Shown: positions 40,391 through 50,900, counted from the stretch's first letter. The stretch is DNA of 64,000 bases from Rhizobium etli 8C-3 (GCF_001908375.1 NZ_CP017242.1:310001-374000), one strand, 5' to 3'. The notes: a model not told the origin generated them from the sequence alone. A program made the numbers and translations.

Positions 40391-41683
40391 TTATTTCCTC
40401 AATTCGGCAAGTATTTCCTCAGCCCGCGCGGAGCGAACGTCATGATCCGCCGCAAGCCTGCGGGCGACCGTGTCAATCTCCTTACCCGTGGCTCCGGCAC
40501 CGATTGCTATATTGCGGGCGTGCAGCGCCATGTGGCCGCGCTGGATGCCTTCGGTGGCGAGCGCCCGAAGGGCTGCCATGTTCTGTGCAAGTCCAACTGC
40601 GACGGTCACCTCGGCAAGCTCGACCGCGGATCCGACATTCAGGATCTGTAGTGCCGCCTGAGCCGCCGGATGCGTCTTCGTCGCTCCGCCGACGAGTCCA
40701 AGCGTCATCGGCATTTCGATGGTTCCGACGAGCGTTCCCTTGGCGCTGATTTCCCACGTCGAGAGTGATGTGTAGCGTCCCGAGCGTGCGGCATAGGCAT
40801 GTGCACCCGCTTCGATAGCCCGCCAGTCGTTGCCCGTCGCCACGACAACCGGATCGACGCCATTCATGATCCCTTTATTGTGGGTGGCGGCGCGATAGGG
40901 ATCGACGGCGGCGAATTCGTAAGCATCGACAATGCCCTCGATCATCCGGCGTCCGGAGAACTCTCTGGTGGCAAGTGCTTCCTCGGTCACCTCGATATGG
41001 GCACGCGCCAGACGCAGGTCCGCCAGATTGGAAAGGATGCGCAGCCGGACTTCTCCGCCAGTGATGCGCTCGACGATCGGTGCGACCGCTTCCGCCATGG
41101 TGTTGACGGTATTCGCTCCCATAGCGTCGCGGACGTCGACCAGCAGATGGAGCACGACCATCGAGCCGCGGGACGTCGCCGGGAAAACATGGACCTCGAT
41201 GTCGCGGCATCCGCCCCCGAATTTGACGAGGACCGGGTCCTTCGCATTCGCGGCCGATATGATTTCGTCCCGTGCGGCAAAGATGGCCAGCCGCGCGCCA
41301 TAGGGATCCGTTATCCCGAGTAGTTGAACCTGCGCACGCATGATTGGTGCCGTCGACGATGTCTGAAACCCGCCGCAGCCGCGCACGATGCGAGCCATAT
41401 AGGACGCCGCGGCAACGACGGAAGGTTCCTCGACGGCCATCGGCACGAGGTAGTCCTGACCGTTGATCAGAAAGTTGGTCGCCACGCCAAGTGGGAGCTG
41501 GAAGGTGCCGATGACATTCTCGATCATGCCATTTGCGCGTTCGACAGGCAGGGCGTCCGGCGCACCAAGGACGGTTTGTGCCTGATCATCTATCTGAGCA
41601 GCTGCCGCGACCTGCTCCAACCGCTCCGCAGGAGACAGATTCCGCATATTCTCGATGCGCGACGTGACTGTCTTTTTTGTCAA
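40391..41683 (-). CDS. mvaA: Class II HMG-CoA reductase (degradative)
   Basis: A 430-residue enzyme with class II signatures: [28 protein letters not shown], and [13 protein letters not shown]. Class II enzymes in soil bacteria run from mevalonate to HMG-CoA to allow growth on mevalonate. The likely start is TTG at 41683, preceded by GGGAGTGAG; 41701 (TTG) is an alternative, and no ATG fits. It is divergent from the MocR regulator, with operator-like repeats between. With the HMG-CoA lyase at 43200 it would give acetoacetate and acetyl-CoA. Confidence 0.9.
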   Translation of the reverse strand: MTKKTVTSRIENMRNLSPAERLEQVAAAAQIDDQAQTVLGAPDALPVERANGMIENVIGTFQLPLGVATNFLINGQDYLVPMAVEEPSVVAAASYMARIVRGCGGFQTSSTAPIMRAQVQLLGITDPYGARLAIFAARDEIISAANAKDPVLVKFGGGCRDIEVHVFPATSRGSMVVLHLLVDVRDAMGANTVNTMAEAVAPIVERITGGEVRLRILSNLADLRLARAHIEVTEEALATREFSGRRMIEGIVDAYEFAAVDPYRAATHNKGIMNGVDPVVVATGNDWRAIEAGAHAYAARSGRYTSLSTWEISAKGTLVGTIEMPMTLGLVGGATKTHPAAQAALQILNVGSAVELAEVTVAVGLAQNMAALRALATEGIQRGHMALHARNIAIGAGATGKEIDTVARRLAADHDVRSARAEEILAELRK

Positions 41684-41725
41684 TGGCTCACTCCCAACCA
41701 AAACACTAAGCTTGCGTCGTCGCTA

Positions 41726-41804
41726 ACTGTCCCACAATATGTCGGCTAATCAAGGGACAGTTGACCGGTTTGTTCCAGGCACTGTCCCAGGTGAGAAGTG
41801 GGAC
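41726..41804. promoter_or_regulatory. Operator array of ACTGTCCC / GGGACAGT repeats
   Basis: ACTGTCCC at 41726-41733, its inverted copy GGGACAGT at 41754-41761, ACTGTCCC again at 41781-41788, and TGGGAC at 41799-41804. They lie in the divergent region between the HMG-CoA reductase and MocR genes. Direct plus inverted half-sites of this kind are typical MocR/GntR operators. Confidence 0.65.
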
Positions 41805-41809
41805 GATCC

Positions 41810-43207
41810 ATGAAAGTAGTGGACAGCATCGTCGCTCAAGTGAGTGGGCAGATCGCATCCGGCTTGTATAAGGCTGGCCAGAAGCTTCCGTCCGTTAGGG
41901 GAGGGGCCGAGCAATTCGGCGTCTCGAAGAACACCATGGCGGAAGCCTATGACCGGCTTGTCTCCCGCGGGCTTGCCTTCGCACGGCAGGGATCGGGTTA
42001 CTACGTCTCTGAGAACCGTCCGGCGCCGGTGCCGAAGGTAAGGCCGGACGTCACGGAAGCCACCAGCATTATGTCGCTGCTGCGAGAGCAACTCGACCAG
42101 AACTACCAGACGCGCCCCGGTGACGGTCGGCCGCCAGCAAGCTGGACCGAAGATGCGGATATGCGGCGCATTCTGCGCACGAGCCGCAATACCGCCGCCG
42201 AGGTGGATTTCGGATATGGCAGTTCCTGGGGGCTTGCTGCGCTACGGGAGTGGCTTCGGGTGTCGCTTGCGGAACGCTCGATCACGACCGAGGCAGACGG
42301 CGTGATGCTAACCAGCGGTGTCAACCACGGTCTGGACCTGATCATCCGCCATTTCCTCGAGGCTGGCGACACGGTTTTCGTCGACAGTCCGGGCTACTAT
42401 CCTCTCTACGCGAAGCTACGGCTCGCGAAGGCGAACGTCATCGGGATTCGCCGACTTGAGGACGGTCCGGACCTCGAAGATCTGCGTCAGAAGCTGATTG
42501 TCCAGCGTCCGAAGCTATTCTTCACGCAGAGCCAGGCGCATAACCCGACGGGCGGTACGCTGTCACCGGCGCACGCCTTCACGCTCCTGCAAATGGCCGA
42601 AGTTCATGACTTCCGCCTTGTCGAGGACGACATCTTCGCCGATCTTCTCGCTCCGGCCCTGCCGCGGCTTGCCGCTTTCGGCCAGCAGCAGCGCGTTCTC
42701 TATGTCGGATCGTTCTCTAAAACGTTGTCGGCGAGCTTGCGTTGCGGCTACGTCGCAGGCGCTCCCGACACGATCCGCAGTCTCGTCGATTTGAAGATGA
42801 TCACGATGGTCGCAACGTCGTTGCATGTCGAGCGGGTCGTTCTCGAGATGATCGAAAGCGGGCAATACCTCAAGAACCTGAGGCGGCTGAGAAACTGGAT
42901 AGAAGATGGCGCCAAGGCGACCGCGCAAGCTCTTTCCGACGTGGGCCTCGAAGTGAAACTTCCTAAGGTGCCAGGCTTCTACATCTGGGTTCCGCTTCCA
43001 CTTGCTCTGGACGAAACCGCCTTCTGCCGTCGCGCCGCGGAAGCCAACATTTTCATAGCGCCGGCAAGCGTGTTCTATGCGGATCGTGACGTTTTTGTCC
43101 CACCGGCGATGAGAGTCAACGTCGCCTATGGTGCCGATCCGCGCTTCTGCGCCTTTCTGCGCGAAGAAATCAAAAACAGCATGAGAAGTGGAGGCCCCAA
43201 TGAATAG
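41810..43207 (+). CDS. MocR-type regulator (GntR DNA-binding domain fused to aminotransferase)
   Basis: A 465-residue fusion: a GntR winged helix (residues 1-70, with LPSVRGGAEQFGVSKNTMAE), a linker, and a class I aminotransferase-like domain (GVNHGLDLIIRHFLEAGD, VEDDIFADLL). The PLP lysine is in GSFSKTLSASLR. MocR proteins sense PLP-linked ligands and regulate neighbouring genes. It is encoded between the divergent HMG-CoA reductase gene and, with an 8-bp overlap, the HMG-CoA lyase gene. Confidence 0.9.
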   Translation: MKVVDSIVAQVSGQIASGLYKAGQKLPSVRGGAEQFGVSKNTMAEAYDRLVSRGLAFARQGSGYYVSENRPAPVPKVRPDVTEATSIMSLLREQLDQNYQTRPGDGRPPASWTEDADMRRILRTSRNTAAEVDFGYGSSWGLAALREWLRVSLAERSITTEADGVMLTSGVNHGLDLIIRHFLEAGDTVFVDSPGYYPLYAKLRLAKANVIGIRRLEDGPDLEDLRQKLIVQRPKLFFTQSQAHNPTGGTLSPAHAFTLLQMAEVHDFRLVEDDIFADLLAPALPRLAAFGQQQRVLYVGSFSKTLSASLRCGYVAGAPDTIRSLVDLKMITMVATSLHVERVVLEMIESGQYLKNLRRLRNWIEDGAKATAQALSDVGLEVKLPKVPGFYIWVPLPLALDETAFCRRAAEANIFIAPASVFYADRDVFVPPAMRVNVAYGADPRFCAFLREEIKNSMRSGGPNE

Positions 43208-44132
43208 TATTCGCCTTGTAGAGGTTGGCCCGCGTGACGGACTGCAGAACGAGTCGCGCCCACTCAGCGTGGAGGATCGCGTGCAGATGATCGAAGGCCT
43301 GATCGATGCCGGTCTGCGCACGATCGAAGCGGGCAGCTTCGTGTCGCCGAAATGGGTGCCGCAGATGGCGGGATCTGGAGATGTTTTTGTGTCGCTTGGC
43401 CAACGAAAAGGGATAAACCTGCCGATGCTCGTGCCGAACCTGAAGGGTTTTGAAGCCGCGCGCGATGCAGGCGCCGAGGAGATAGCGATTTTCGCTTCGG
43501 CATCTGAGAGTTTTTCCCAGAAGAACATCAACTGCTCCATCGATGAAAGCTTCGAACGTTTCAGAGCCGTGCTCGATGGTGCCCGCAAAGCTGGCATGCG
43601 TGTGCGCGGCTATGTGTCCTGCGTCCTCGGCTGCCCTTATGAGGGGGAAATTCCGCTTTCATCCGTCGTCAGTGTGGCGAGCCGCCTTTACGACATCGGC
43701 TGCTACGAAATCTCCCTGGGTGACACGATTGGGGTGGGGACGCCGAGAGCGGCTGTGGCCATGGTAAGGGCGGTGGAGGAAGAGGTGCCGATTGGCGCGA
43801 TCGCGCTTCACGAGCACAATACCTATGGCCAGGCGCTCGCCAACATTCTGGCCTGCCTGGAAGCGGGAGTGACCGTGTTCGACGCTTCGGTGGGCGGACT
43901 CGGCGGATGCCCTTATGCAAAGGGAGCGACCGGAAACGTGGCGACCGAGGAACTGGTGTTCATGCTGGAGGGCATGGGCATCCGAACCGGCGTCGATTTG
44001 CCGAAGCTGTGCCGGGTGGCGGTCCAGACCGCCGCGAAGCTCGGTCGCGATCCTGTCTCGTCGATCTCAAAGATCATAGCCACAAGAGCGATCTCAATAC
44101 AGACGGAGACGATGTGCGCGGCAGCTGACTGA
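43200..44132 (+). CDS. mvaB: Hydroxymethylglutaryl-CoA lyase
   Basis: A 310-residue HMGL-like TIM-barrel enzyme: VEVGPRDGLQNE start, LGDTIGVGTPRAA, HEHNTYGQALANILACLEAG, and the flexible loop GGLGGCPYAKGATGNVATE with the catalytic cysteine. It cleaves HMG-CoA to acetoacetate and acetyl-CoA. The start at ATG 43200 overlaps the MocR stop region. With the class II reductase it makes a mevalonate-use module. Confidence 0.93.
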   Translation: MNSIRLVEVGPRDGLQNESRPLSVEDRVQMIEGLIDAGLRTIEAGSFVSPKWVPQMAGSGDVFVSLGQRKGINLPMLVPNLKGFEAARDAGAEEIAIFASASESFSQKNINCSIDESFERFRAVLDGARKAGMRVRGYVSCVLGCPYEGEIPLSSVVSVASRLYDIGCYEISLGDTIGVGTPRAAVAMVRAVEEEVPIGAIALHEHNTYGQALANILACLEAGVTVFDASVGGLGGCPYAKGATGNVATEELVFMLEGMGIRTGVDLPKLCRVAVQTAAKLGRDPVSSISKIIATRAISIQTETMCAAAD

Positions 44133-44213
44133 CTTGGATCCGCAAAGCGGACTTTCGGAAGAGCGGCAACGTTGTCGTGCCCAATAGCTCGGATTGAAGG
44201 AATTCCGAATAAT

Positions 44214-44956
44214 TTAGAGGATTATTCCGAGGTTTCGACAGACCGGCAAGCGCAGAGTGGAGAAATCTTGAGCGCGCCGATTAAGCTCAGCAACGTTCTC
44301 CTCTGGAAGATCGAGCGTCCTTCCATTTTTCAGCAGTCTTTGACCCTGCGGTGAAGGCACGGACCACACGTAGTCCGCCCACTGCGCGGGCTCGACCTGA
44401 CCCTCCCTTATCGCCAGCAGGAAAACCTGCTCGAAACGATCCTCTGAGCGCTCCGCTTCACCAAGTTCCCGCAGGCAGGGCTGGAGGTGACCGGCGCCGA
44501 CCAGCAAAGATGGCGCTTCGGTCACATGTCCCAAGGTCACCGAGGCACCAACGCTTCGGCCAGGAGCTGCCGCGGTGAGCGCGGCCGTCTGCAAATGCAT
44601 CGAGCACCGGTTCGTATATTTGTGCCGGAAACGGCACGTCTCCGACGCCCTGGATGACGACAAAGGCGTTGAGCGCAGATGCTTGAGCTCTTTCTTGTCG
44701 TGGAATTAAGAACCGGATTTCTGCCGGCGAGATACGGATCAAGGGCTCGCGTACCTACGGCGCACTTAACGAACATATGATCTCGCAACAGACGTTCGCC
44801 ATCATCAAGGCCGAGACCCGGGTTCCCGTCGCCATTCCGGTCGATGTCGCCTATCTTGAAGAGAAAGCCGAAGCACTCGATCAAAGCTGCGCGAAGCGGC
44901 CCGCCGGTGGACCCCGCATGCCCGTTGTTCGGATACGCCCAACTCTTCGATGACAT
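44214..44956 (-). pseudogene. Degraded coding region of unknown family
   Basis: Minus-strand open stretches in three frames (44956-44700, 44742-44560, 44663-44214) look like pieces of one broken gene: the last piece (SEDRFEQVFLLAIREGQVEP) reads well as protein. I could not assign a family. 44957-45403 holds no gene; 45000-45230 is strongly AT-rich and probably carries the promoter of the polyamine genes. Confidence 0.35.
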
Positions 44957-45403
44957 GGTCTACACAGGCTCGACGGCGGGCGGGGTTTAGAAGTTTCCCT
45001 TCGGAGTAACGTGTACTTGCCGGTGAAACTTTGTTTTCATCGTTAATTACAAATGTAGTTATAAACGATTTGCAAATTCGAAAAACAAAAAATATTGTTT
45101 ACCTGTAATGTAAATGGATTGTATGGTTATTATATAAAAAAATGTCGTAAATAACTCAAGTTATTCAATAGTTAATATTTTTACTACGGATAAATACTTA
45201 GAATTATTTAATACCTGTGTGCTGGTGGAAAATGATGAATCGTTCCCTCTCATCCTGCCAACCGCCGGCACACAGGTTTCGACCATCCAGGTATGGTCAC
45301 TCTAATGGAGGCGCAGCGTACACCTATGGCTCTTTTGGTGCCGGGCTGGAACCGGTGCGTGACGTCGGTTGTCGTCACGGGAATATCCGCGCCACACAAT
45401 GGA

Positions 45404-46507
45404 ATGAACATGTTCGATACACCCTGCTATCTGATCGACAAGTCCCGCCTCCGCCGCAATCTCGATACGATCGCGACTGTAAGGGAAAAGTCCGGCGTGA
45501 AAGCCCTGCTTGCCCTGAAATGTTTTGCGACATGGTCAGTCTTTGATCTAATGCGCGACTACATGGATGGTACGACATCGTCGTCCTTGAACGAAGTGCG
45601 GCTTGGTCGACAGCGGTTTGGAAAAGAGACGCATGCTTATTCGGTTGCGTATGCTGACGGCGAGATCGATGCGGTCGTCGCGCACGCAGACAAGGTCATT
45701 TTCAACTCAATAAGCCAACTAGAGCGCTTTTCTGGCAGGGTGTTGGGGCTACCATGTGGTTTACGGCTCAATCCCGGGATCAGCTCATCGAACTTTGCGA
45801 TAGCCGATCCCGCGCAACCGTTTTCCCGTCTTGGTGAAATGGATATCGAGAAGATTGAGGTGAACCTCGAAAACGTCAGCGGGCTTATGATTCATAACAA
45901 CTGCGATAATGCTGACTTCGACTTGTTTGACCGGATGCTTGGGGTGATCGAATCTCGGTTCGGCCCCCTGTTCAGGCGCGTCGACTGGGTCAGCCTCGGA
46001 GGCGGCATTCACTTTACGGGCGACGGATATCCGATCGACGCATTCTCAGATCGTCTCAAGGCTTTCGCCGATGTCCACGGGGTCCAGGTTTATCTGGAGC
46101 CGGGCGAAGCTGCGGTTACACAGTCGGCGACGTTGGAAACGACGGTTGTCGATGTTGTTGAGACCGACAAGAAATTTGCAGTCATCGACGCCTCTACCGA
46201 AGCACATATGCTGGACCTCCTAATATACAGGCAACACGCGGAGATGGCGCCCGACAGCGGCGACCATGCTTACACGGTTTGCGGCAGATCTTGCCTGGCG
46301 GGCGATGTCTTTGGCGAGTTCCGGTTTCCGCAACCCCTTGGCATTGGCGACCGCATTTCTCTCCGGGATGCTGCCGGCTACACGATGGTGAAGAAAAACT
46401 GGTTCAACGGCCTGACAATGCCTGCCATCGCCATCCGCGAGCTCGACGGCCAAGTCCGAACCGTTCGAGCATTCACTTATGAAGACTACGAAACCAGCCT
46501 TTCATGA
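45404..46507 (+). CDS. nspC: Carboxynorspermidine/carboxyspermidine decarboxylase-like protein
   Basis: A 367-residue PLP enzyme of the alanine-racemase-fold decarboxylases. TPCYLIDKSRLRRN at the start, the PLP lysine in LLALKCFATW, LNPGISSS, VSLGGGIHFTGDGYP and YLEPGEAAV are NspC-like. It would decarboxylate carboxy(nor)spermidine to (nor)spermidine. ATG 45404 was chosen because family proteins begin just before the YLID motif; the frame is open to an ATG at 45293. The next gene encodes the matching dehydrogenase. Confidence 0.85.
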   Translation: MNMFDTPCYLIDKSRLRRNLDTIATVREKSGVKALLALKCFATWSVFDLMRDYMDGTTSSSLNEVRLGRQRFGKETHAYSVAYADGEIDAVVAHADKVIFNSISQLERFSGRVLGLPCGLRLNPGISSSNFAIADPAQPFSRLGEMDIEKIEVNLENVSGLMIHNNCDNADFDLFDRMLGVIESRFGPLFRRVDWVSLGGGIHFTGDGYPIDAFSDRLKAFADVHGVQVYLEPGEAAVTQSATLETTVVDVVETDKKFAVIDASTEAHMLDLLIYRQHAEMAPDSGDHAYTVCGRSCLAGDVFGEFRFPQPLGIGDRISLRDAAGYTMVKKNWFNGLTMPAIAIRELDGQVRTVRAFTYEDYETSLS

Positions 46508-46534
46508 AAATCTTATAGAAGGAATGATTTTGAT

Positions 46535-47794
46535 ATGAAAAAGAATGTTTTAATCATCGGCGCGGGTGGTGTCGCTCAGGTCGTCGCACACAAATGCGCT
46601 CAAAACAATGACGTCCTCGGTAATATCCATATTGCCTCACGCACTCTGTCGAAATGTGAAGCAATCATCGCGTCCATTTTGGAAAAGCGGTCGCTCAAGC
46701 AGCCGGGCGTGCTCGAGGCGCATGCGCTGAATGCTCTGGACGTATCGGCAACAGTAGCACTCATCCGGGCAACGGGATCGGAAATCGTCATCAATGTCGG
46801 AACGGCTTTCCTTAACATGGCGGTGTTGACGGCGTGTATTGAAACTGGTGCGGCCTATATCGATACTGCACTTCACGAAGAACCTGGCAAGATATGCGAG
46901 ATCGCCCCATGGTATGCGAATTTCGAATGGAAACGCCGCGCGGAATGCGAAAATGCGGGCATCACCGCGGTCCTCGGGGCGGGCTTCGACCCAGGTGTCG
47001 TTAACGCCTACGTGCGCCTGGCACAGGAAGAGTATCTCGATGTCGTCACGGACATCGACATCGTCGATGTAAATGCAGGCAGCCACGGCAGATATTTCGC
47101 GACCAATTTCGACCCTGAAATCAATTTCAGAGAACTTATCGGTGTGGTCCAATCCTGGCAGGAGGGCGATTGGCGCATTAACAAGATGTTCGAGATCAGC
47201 CAGGAGTTTGATTTGCCTGTGGTCGGCAATCGTAAGGCCTACCTCTGCAGCCATGACGAGGTTCATTCGCTATCCCAGAATTTCAAAGGCGCCGACGTCA
47301 GGTTCTGGATGGGTTTCAGCGACCACTATATGAAAGTTTTCGGTGTGCTTAAAAATCTTGGCTTGCTGTCCGAGCTTCCGGTGGTAACCGCCGAAGGACA
47401 GGAAGTCGTGCCTCTTAAGGTCGTAAAGGCCTGCTTGCCTGACCCAGCATCGCTGGCGCCCGACTATGAGGGCAAGACCTGCATTGGCAGTTATGTCAAG
47501 GGGATCAAGGACAACCAAGAAAAGACCGTTCTGATCTACAATGTCGCCGACCATCAGAAGGCCTATGAAGAAATTGGTTCCCAGGCAATTTCATATACGG
47601 CCGGCGTTCCGCCGGTTGCCGCGGCCTTGTTGATCGCCAACGGCATCTGGGATGTGAAGAAGATGGTCAACGTCGAGGAACTGCCGCCGCGACCTTTCAT
47701 TGATGTTCTCGAAGCACTCGGTTTGCAAACCCTAGTTCAGAATGAATTTAGAGATAATGTTTTATCTACCAGCAATATGCAGGCAGCCGAATAA
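46535..47794 (+). CDS. Carboxy(nor)spermidine dehydrogenase (saccharopine dehydrogenase family)
   Basis: A 419-residue protein with a Rossmann start VLIIGAGGVAQVVAHKCAQ and the LYS1/CASDH core (YIDTALHEEP, VLGAGFDPGVVNAY, DIVDVNAGSHG). It is typical of the enzyme that joins a diamine to aspartate semialdehyde before NspC decarboxylation. Good Shine-Dalgarno GAAGGA, 27 bp after nspC. Together the two make triamines through the carboxyspermidine route. Confidence 0.9.
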   Translation: MKKNVLIIGAGGVAQVVAHKCAQNNDVLGNIHIASRTLSKCEAIIASILEKRSLKQPGVLEAHALNALDVSATVALIRATGSEIVINVGTAFLNMAVLTACIETGAAYIDTALHEEPGKICEIAPWYANFEWKRRAECENAGITAVLGAGFDPGVVNAYVRLAQEEYLDVVTDIDIVDVNAGSHGRYFATNFDPEINFRELIGVVQSWQEGDWRINKMFEISQEFDLPVVGNRKAYLCSHDEVHSLSQNFKGADVRFWMGFSDHYMKVFGVLKNLGLLSELPVVTAEGQEVVPLKVVKACLPDPASLAPDYEGKTCIGSYVKGIKDNQEKTVLIYNVADHQKAYEEIGSQAISYTAGVPPVAAALLIANGIWDVKKMVNVEELPPRPFIDVLEALGLQTLVQNEFRDNVLSTSNMQAAE

Positions 47795-47850
47795 CATAAT
47801 ATGAAATCCGATATTCATTCGAAATTATAATAATTATAAACGGATTTATT

Positions 47851-49683
47851 ATGAATGTATGTGATTCTATTTCGAATAACACACGAAAAGCTGTGACGTC
47901 AGTGGCTGTGATAGGTGATGGGCCGACATCACTTTATTTTCTGAAGCACATCGTTGAAAATCGCTCTACCGGTCTTAACGTAATGTTTTTTGGTGCTTCA
48001 AGACGTGCTGGTGTGGGCATGCCTTATGAAGCATCGCTCGTCGGACGCGAAAATTTGGCCAATATCGCCTGTGAAGAAGTGCCTGATCTGCTGGTGCCAC
48101 CGCATGAATGGTTGAGAAGACAATCCGACAACTGGCTTCTCAAGCACGGGGCGGACAGGCGTTTGATCGGACCAGCTTTTATCCCGACACGGCATTTGCT
48201 CGGAAAATATCTCGAAGGTCAGTTCAAGTCGTTACTCCACAGCGCGAAGAAGATTGGCATGGCGATCACCTGCGCGCGAGATACGCTGGTGACCGATCTT
48301 GCAACTGTGGGCGATGGCGTCAACGTCGTCTATCGCAAGGCAGGGTCACAGCAACATGATATGCTTTACTTCGACTATGCCGTTATGGCGACAGGTCACT
48401 CCTTTCCAGCGCACAATAGTTCTGCCGGACTTGCTCGGTCGGCGCGCATTCTATCATCTCCCTGGCCAGTTGGTAATCTTGAAAATACCGGCGCCCGCAG
48501 GGTCGGTCTCATCGGATCTTCGCTTTCGGCTGTCGATGCTTGCCTGACTATGGCAAGAAATAGCGGCACTTTCCGCCGGGATTTCGATGGTCGGCTGAAC
48601 TATGTTCCAAATTCTGACGCGGCTGCATTGAAAATCGTCATGCACTCCCGGCGGGGAATGCTTCCGCCCGTGCGTTATCATTTCGAGTTCCCACGCTTCG
48701 AAATGCATTCCTATGTCGGTGAACCGGAAATTCGCACACACATGGCAGAAAATCGCGGATTTCTTTCTCTGGATTACATATTCGAGAATGTTTTGAAGGC
48801 TGTTTTGAAAGCCAAGTCGCCGGAATTTCTCGAAAAAATTGAATCAATGAATCTGGAAAAGTTTGTCGCATTTATCGAAGATCGTCGGCGTGTCGATAAG
48901 CCATTTGACCTGTTGAGGGAAGATTATCTGAATTCAATAGCTTCAAGCCGTGAAAGCTTTCCGATTTTTTGGCGAGAAATCCTTGATGACGTCACCTACA
49001 CGTTGAATTTTTACACACGGTATCTCAACCGTACAGACCGAATTCGTCTGGAAAAGAGTTTTATGCCGCTTGTCACGTATCTTGTCGCCGTGCTTCCGCA
49101 GCAGTCATGCGAGTATCTATTGGCATTGCACGCGGCGGGACACCTCGATCTGGTGCGCACCGGTGATGACCTCAACATCGAAGTAACCGGAGGCGTGGCT
49201 TCCATCCTGTTCAGCGATCCGGCCGATTGCGGCATCAAAAGGCTTCCCTACGATCTCATAATCGACTGCCGGGGCCAAAAGCCGATTGATGTCAGCAACT
49301 TTCCGTTCAGGACATTGGTAAATGAAGGTGCAGTCAGACAAGCAAGGCTAGGGACGAATACGCCAAACGACAAGGCAGACGAGCTTATGCTAAGCGGTAT
49401 CGATGTCGATGAAAGGCTGCGACCACGTTCAGAAAAGGGGATGCCTACGCCAGGTCTCTATATGCTTGCATCGCCTGTCATCCACGGTCTCTACCCGTAC
49501 CACTCCGGACTTCCGTTCTGCAATGAGGTGGCGCGTATCGCTGCTGACGACCTGCACGCGGAAGCCTTGGCCCGCAGCGGCAGATCGACGGCCGCTCGGA
49601 TAGATCTGAGCGGAGTTACCGGGCGCGCGCGCCGGCAGTCTACTTCCAAGTACGAGGAGGTGCTGTCCCATGGGGATGCATGA
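47851..49683 (+). CDS. FAD/NAD(P)-binding protein, NAD_binding_9-type oxidoreductase
   Basis: A 610-residue flavoprotein: SVAVIGDGPTSLYFLKHI nucleotide-binding start, AGVGMPYE, and a second dinucleotide motif RRVGLIGSSLSAVDACLTMA, followed by a long helical section and a C-terminal GLYMLASPVIHGLYPYHSGL motif. It belongs to the FAD-NAD(P)-binding family seen near amine- or siderophore-modifying genes. It is cotranscribed with the polyamine genes (AT-rich 56-bp gap), so it may oxidise a polyamine product. A fragment of a paralogue lies at 56040-56240. Confidence 0.8.
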   Translation: MNVCDSISNNTRKAVTSVAVIGDGPTSLYFLKHIVENRSTGLNVMFFGASRRAGVGMPYEASLVGRENLANIACEEVPDLLVPPHEWLRRQSDNWLLKHGADRRLIGPAFIPTRHLLGKYLEGQFKSLLHSAKKIGMAITCARDTLVTDLATVGDGVNVVYRKAGSQQHDMLYFDYAVMATGHSFPAHNSSAGLARSARILSSPWPVGNLENTGARRVGLIGSSLSAVDACLTMARNSGTFRRDFDGRLNYVPNSDAAALKIVMHSRRGMLPPVRYHFEFPRFEMHSYVGEPEIRTHMAENRGFLSLDYIFENVLKAVLKAKSPEFLEKIESMNLEKFVAFIEDRRRVDKPFDLLREDYLNSIASSRESFPIFWREILDDVTYTLNFYTRYLNRTDRIRLEKSFMPLVTYLVAVLPQQSCEYLLALHAAGHLDLVRTGDDLNIEVTGGVASILFSDPADCGIKRLPYDLIIDCRGQKPIDVSNFPFRTLVNEGAVRQARLGTNTPNDKADELMLSGIDVDERLRPRSEKGMPTPGLYMLASPVIHGLYPYHSGLPFCNEVARIAADDLHAEALARSGRSTAARIDLSGVTGRARRQSTSKYEEVLSHGDA

Positions 49684-49903
49684 CGCCCGGAGTCTGTTTG
49701 TGCCTAGGAGGGCAGACGACCGCGCACGGTTTATTGTAGGGCAGGATTGCCGCGGCTGCTGGGTCGTCAGGGATCATCTGGAGCATGTCGGAGGTATCTT
49801 CATTTCTAGATCTGCTGCGTATCAGTTCGCTCTCCATCAGGCTGCGGACGATCAAGCCCAGGTGAGGCTTGCAGAAAATGATGAGGTCATCGAGCTCTGG
49901 TAG
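49670..49903 (+). CDS. Small conserved-looking protein after the FAD gene
   Basis: A 77-residue protein overlapping the end of the FAD gene by 14 bp, with a GGAGG Shine-Dalgarno just upstream. Sequence features: FIVGQDCRGCWVVRDH, then GGIFISRSAAYQFAL, resembling DUF2188-like or small plasmid proteins of Rhizobiales. Function unknown; operon position supports it being real. 49904-50040 is intergenic. Confidence 0.65.
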   Translation: MGMHDARSLFVPRRADDRARFIVGQDCRGCWVVRDHLEHVGGIFISRSAAYQFALHQAADDQAQVRLAENDEVIELW

Positions 49904-50040
49904 CGTGAATATTGAATATCTCGTTTTAAGGTGCACTGATTTTTTCACCTAGGGCGCGCGCGTCCGCTGAACCCGGAATCTGAATTGGATGACAGCCGCT
50001 GTTTGCCGTGATTCCCTGCCTTCGAATCAGGGAGATAGGG

Positions 50041-50900
50041 ATGTCACGTGCAGTAAGCGATGATCTTCGCAGCCGTGTTCTGGCGGCCTCTGCAGATGGG
50101 ATGTCTGCACGCTCGGCGGCGGCGCGGTTTGGGATTGGGATTTCGGCGGCCATTGCCTGGATCGCCAATGCGCGGCAGGGTCAATTGACCGCAGGCAAAC
50201 AAGGCCGACGGTTGGGCTCCAGGCTGGACGCGCATGAGGCATTTATCACCGGCCTGATCGATGTGGAGTAGGACATCACGCTCAACGAGATGGTTCTGCG
50301 CTCGAGCAAGGATAAATCCATATCGATCGGCCGTAGTGCTCTTGACGTGTGGCTTCGCAAGCGGGGCTGGACCAAAAACGACCGCACATGCATTGGAGCA
50401 AGACTGGCCGGATGTCCTGCAACGCCGCCGCGCCTGGTTCGATGGCCAACTCGCCCTCCAATCCGAAAGGCTGATCTTCATCGATGGTGAAGTGGATAAG
50501 CAATCTATCCAGTGAATCGATTGCCCGCTGAACGGTCTTTCCACGAAGATGGCTTGACTGCGCGGGCGATCCCTATGCGGACAACGCTGCCGGTCAGCCG
50601 TTCCCCACGGACACTGGAAAACCACGACCTTTTACAGGCGCGCTCAGGCTTTCCGGCATGACGGCACCGATGGTCCTCGACGGCCCGATGAACGGTGCGG
50701 CATTCTTGGCCTACATCGAACAGGTTCTCGTGCCGACGCTCAGTTTCGGGGGATACTGTCATCTGGATAACCTGCCGGCTCACAAAGCCGATGATGTCCG
50801 CCAGGCCATCGAAGCGGCTGGCAGGCTGCTCTATCTCCCGCCCTACAGTCCCGACGTGAAACGCGAAGACGCCGCTCCAGTCGCAAATAATCAGTTGAGC
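50041..50900 (+). mobile_element. IS630-family transposase, broken
   Basis: A clean N-terminal HTH part (SRAVSDDLRSRVLAASADGM, GISAAIAWIANARQGQLTAG) ends at an in-frame TAG (50268). The rest continues in several frames (CHLDNLPAHKADDVRQAIEA, LYLPPYSPD). Dead copy. It is of a different lineage from the remnant at 17096. 50950-51341 shows no convincing gene. Confidence 0.85.

Noticed and set aside
44990..45230. Replication origin in the AT-rich stretch
   Set aside because: No repABC genes, iterons or partition sites are visible; an AT-rich promoter region is the simpler reading.
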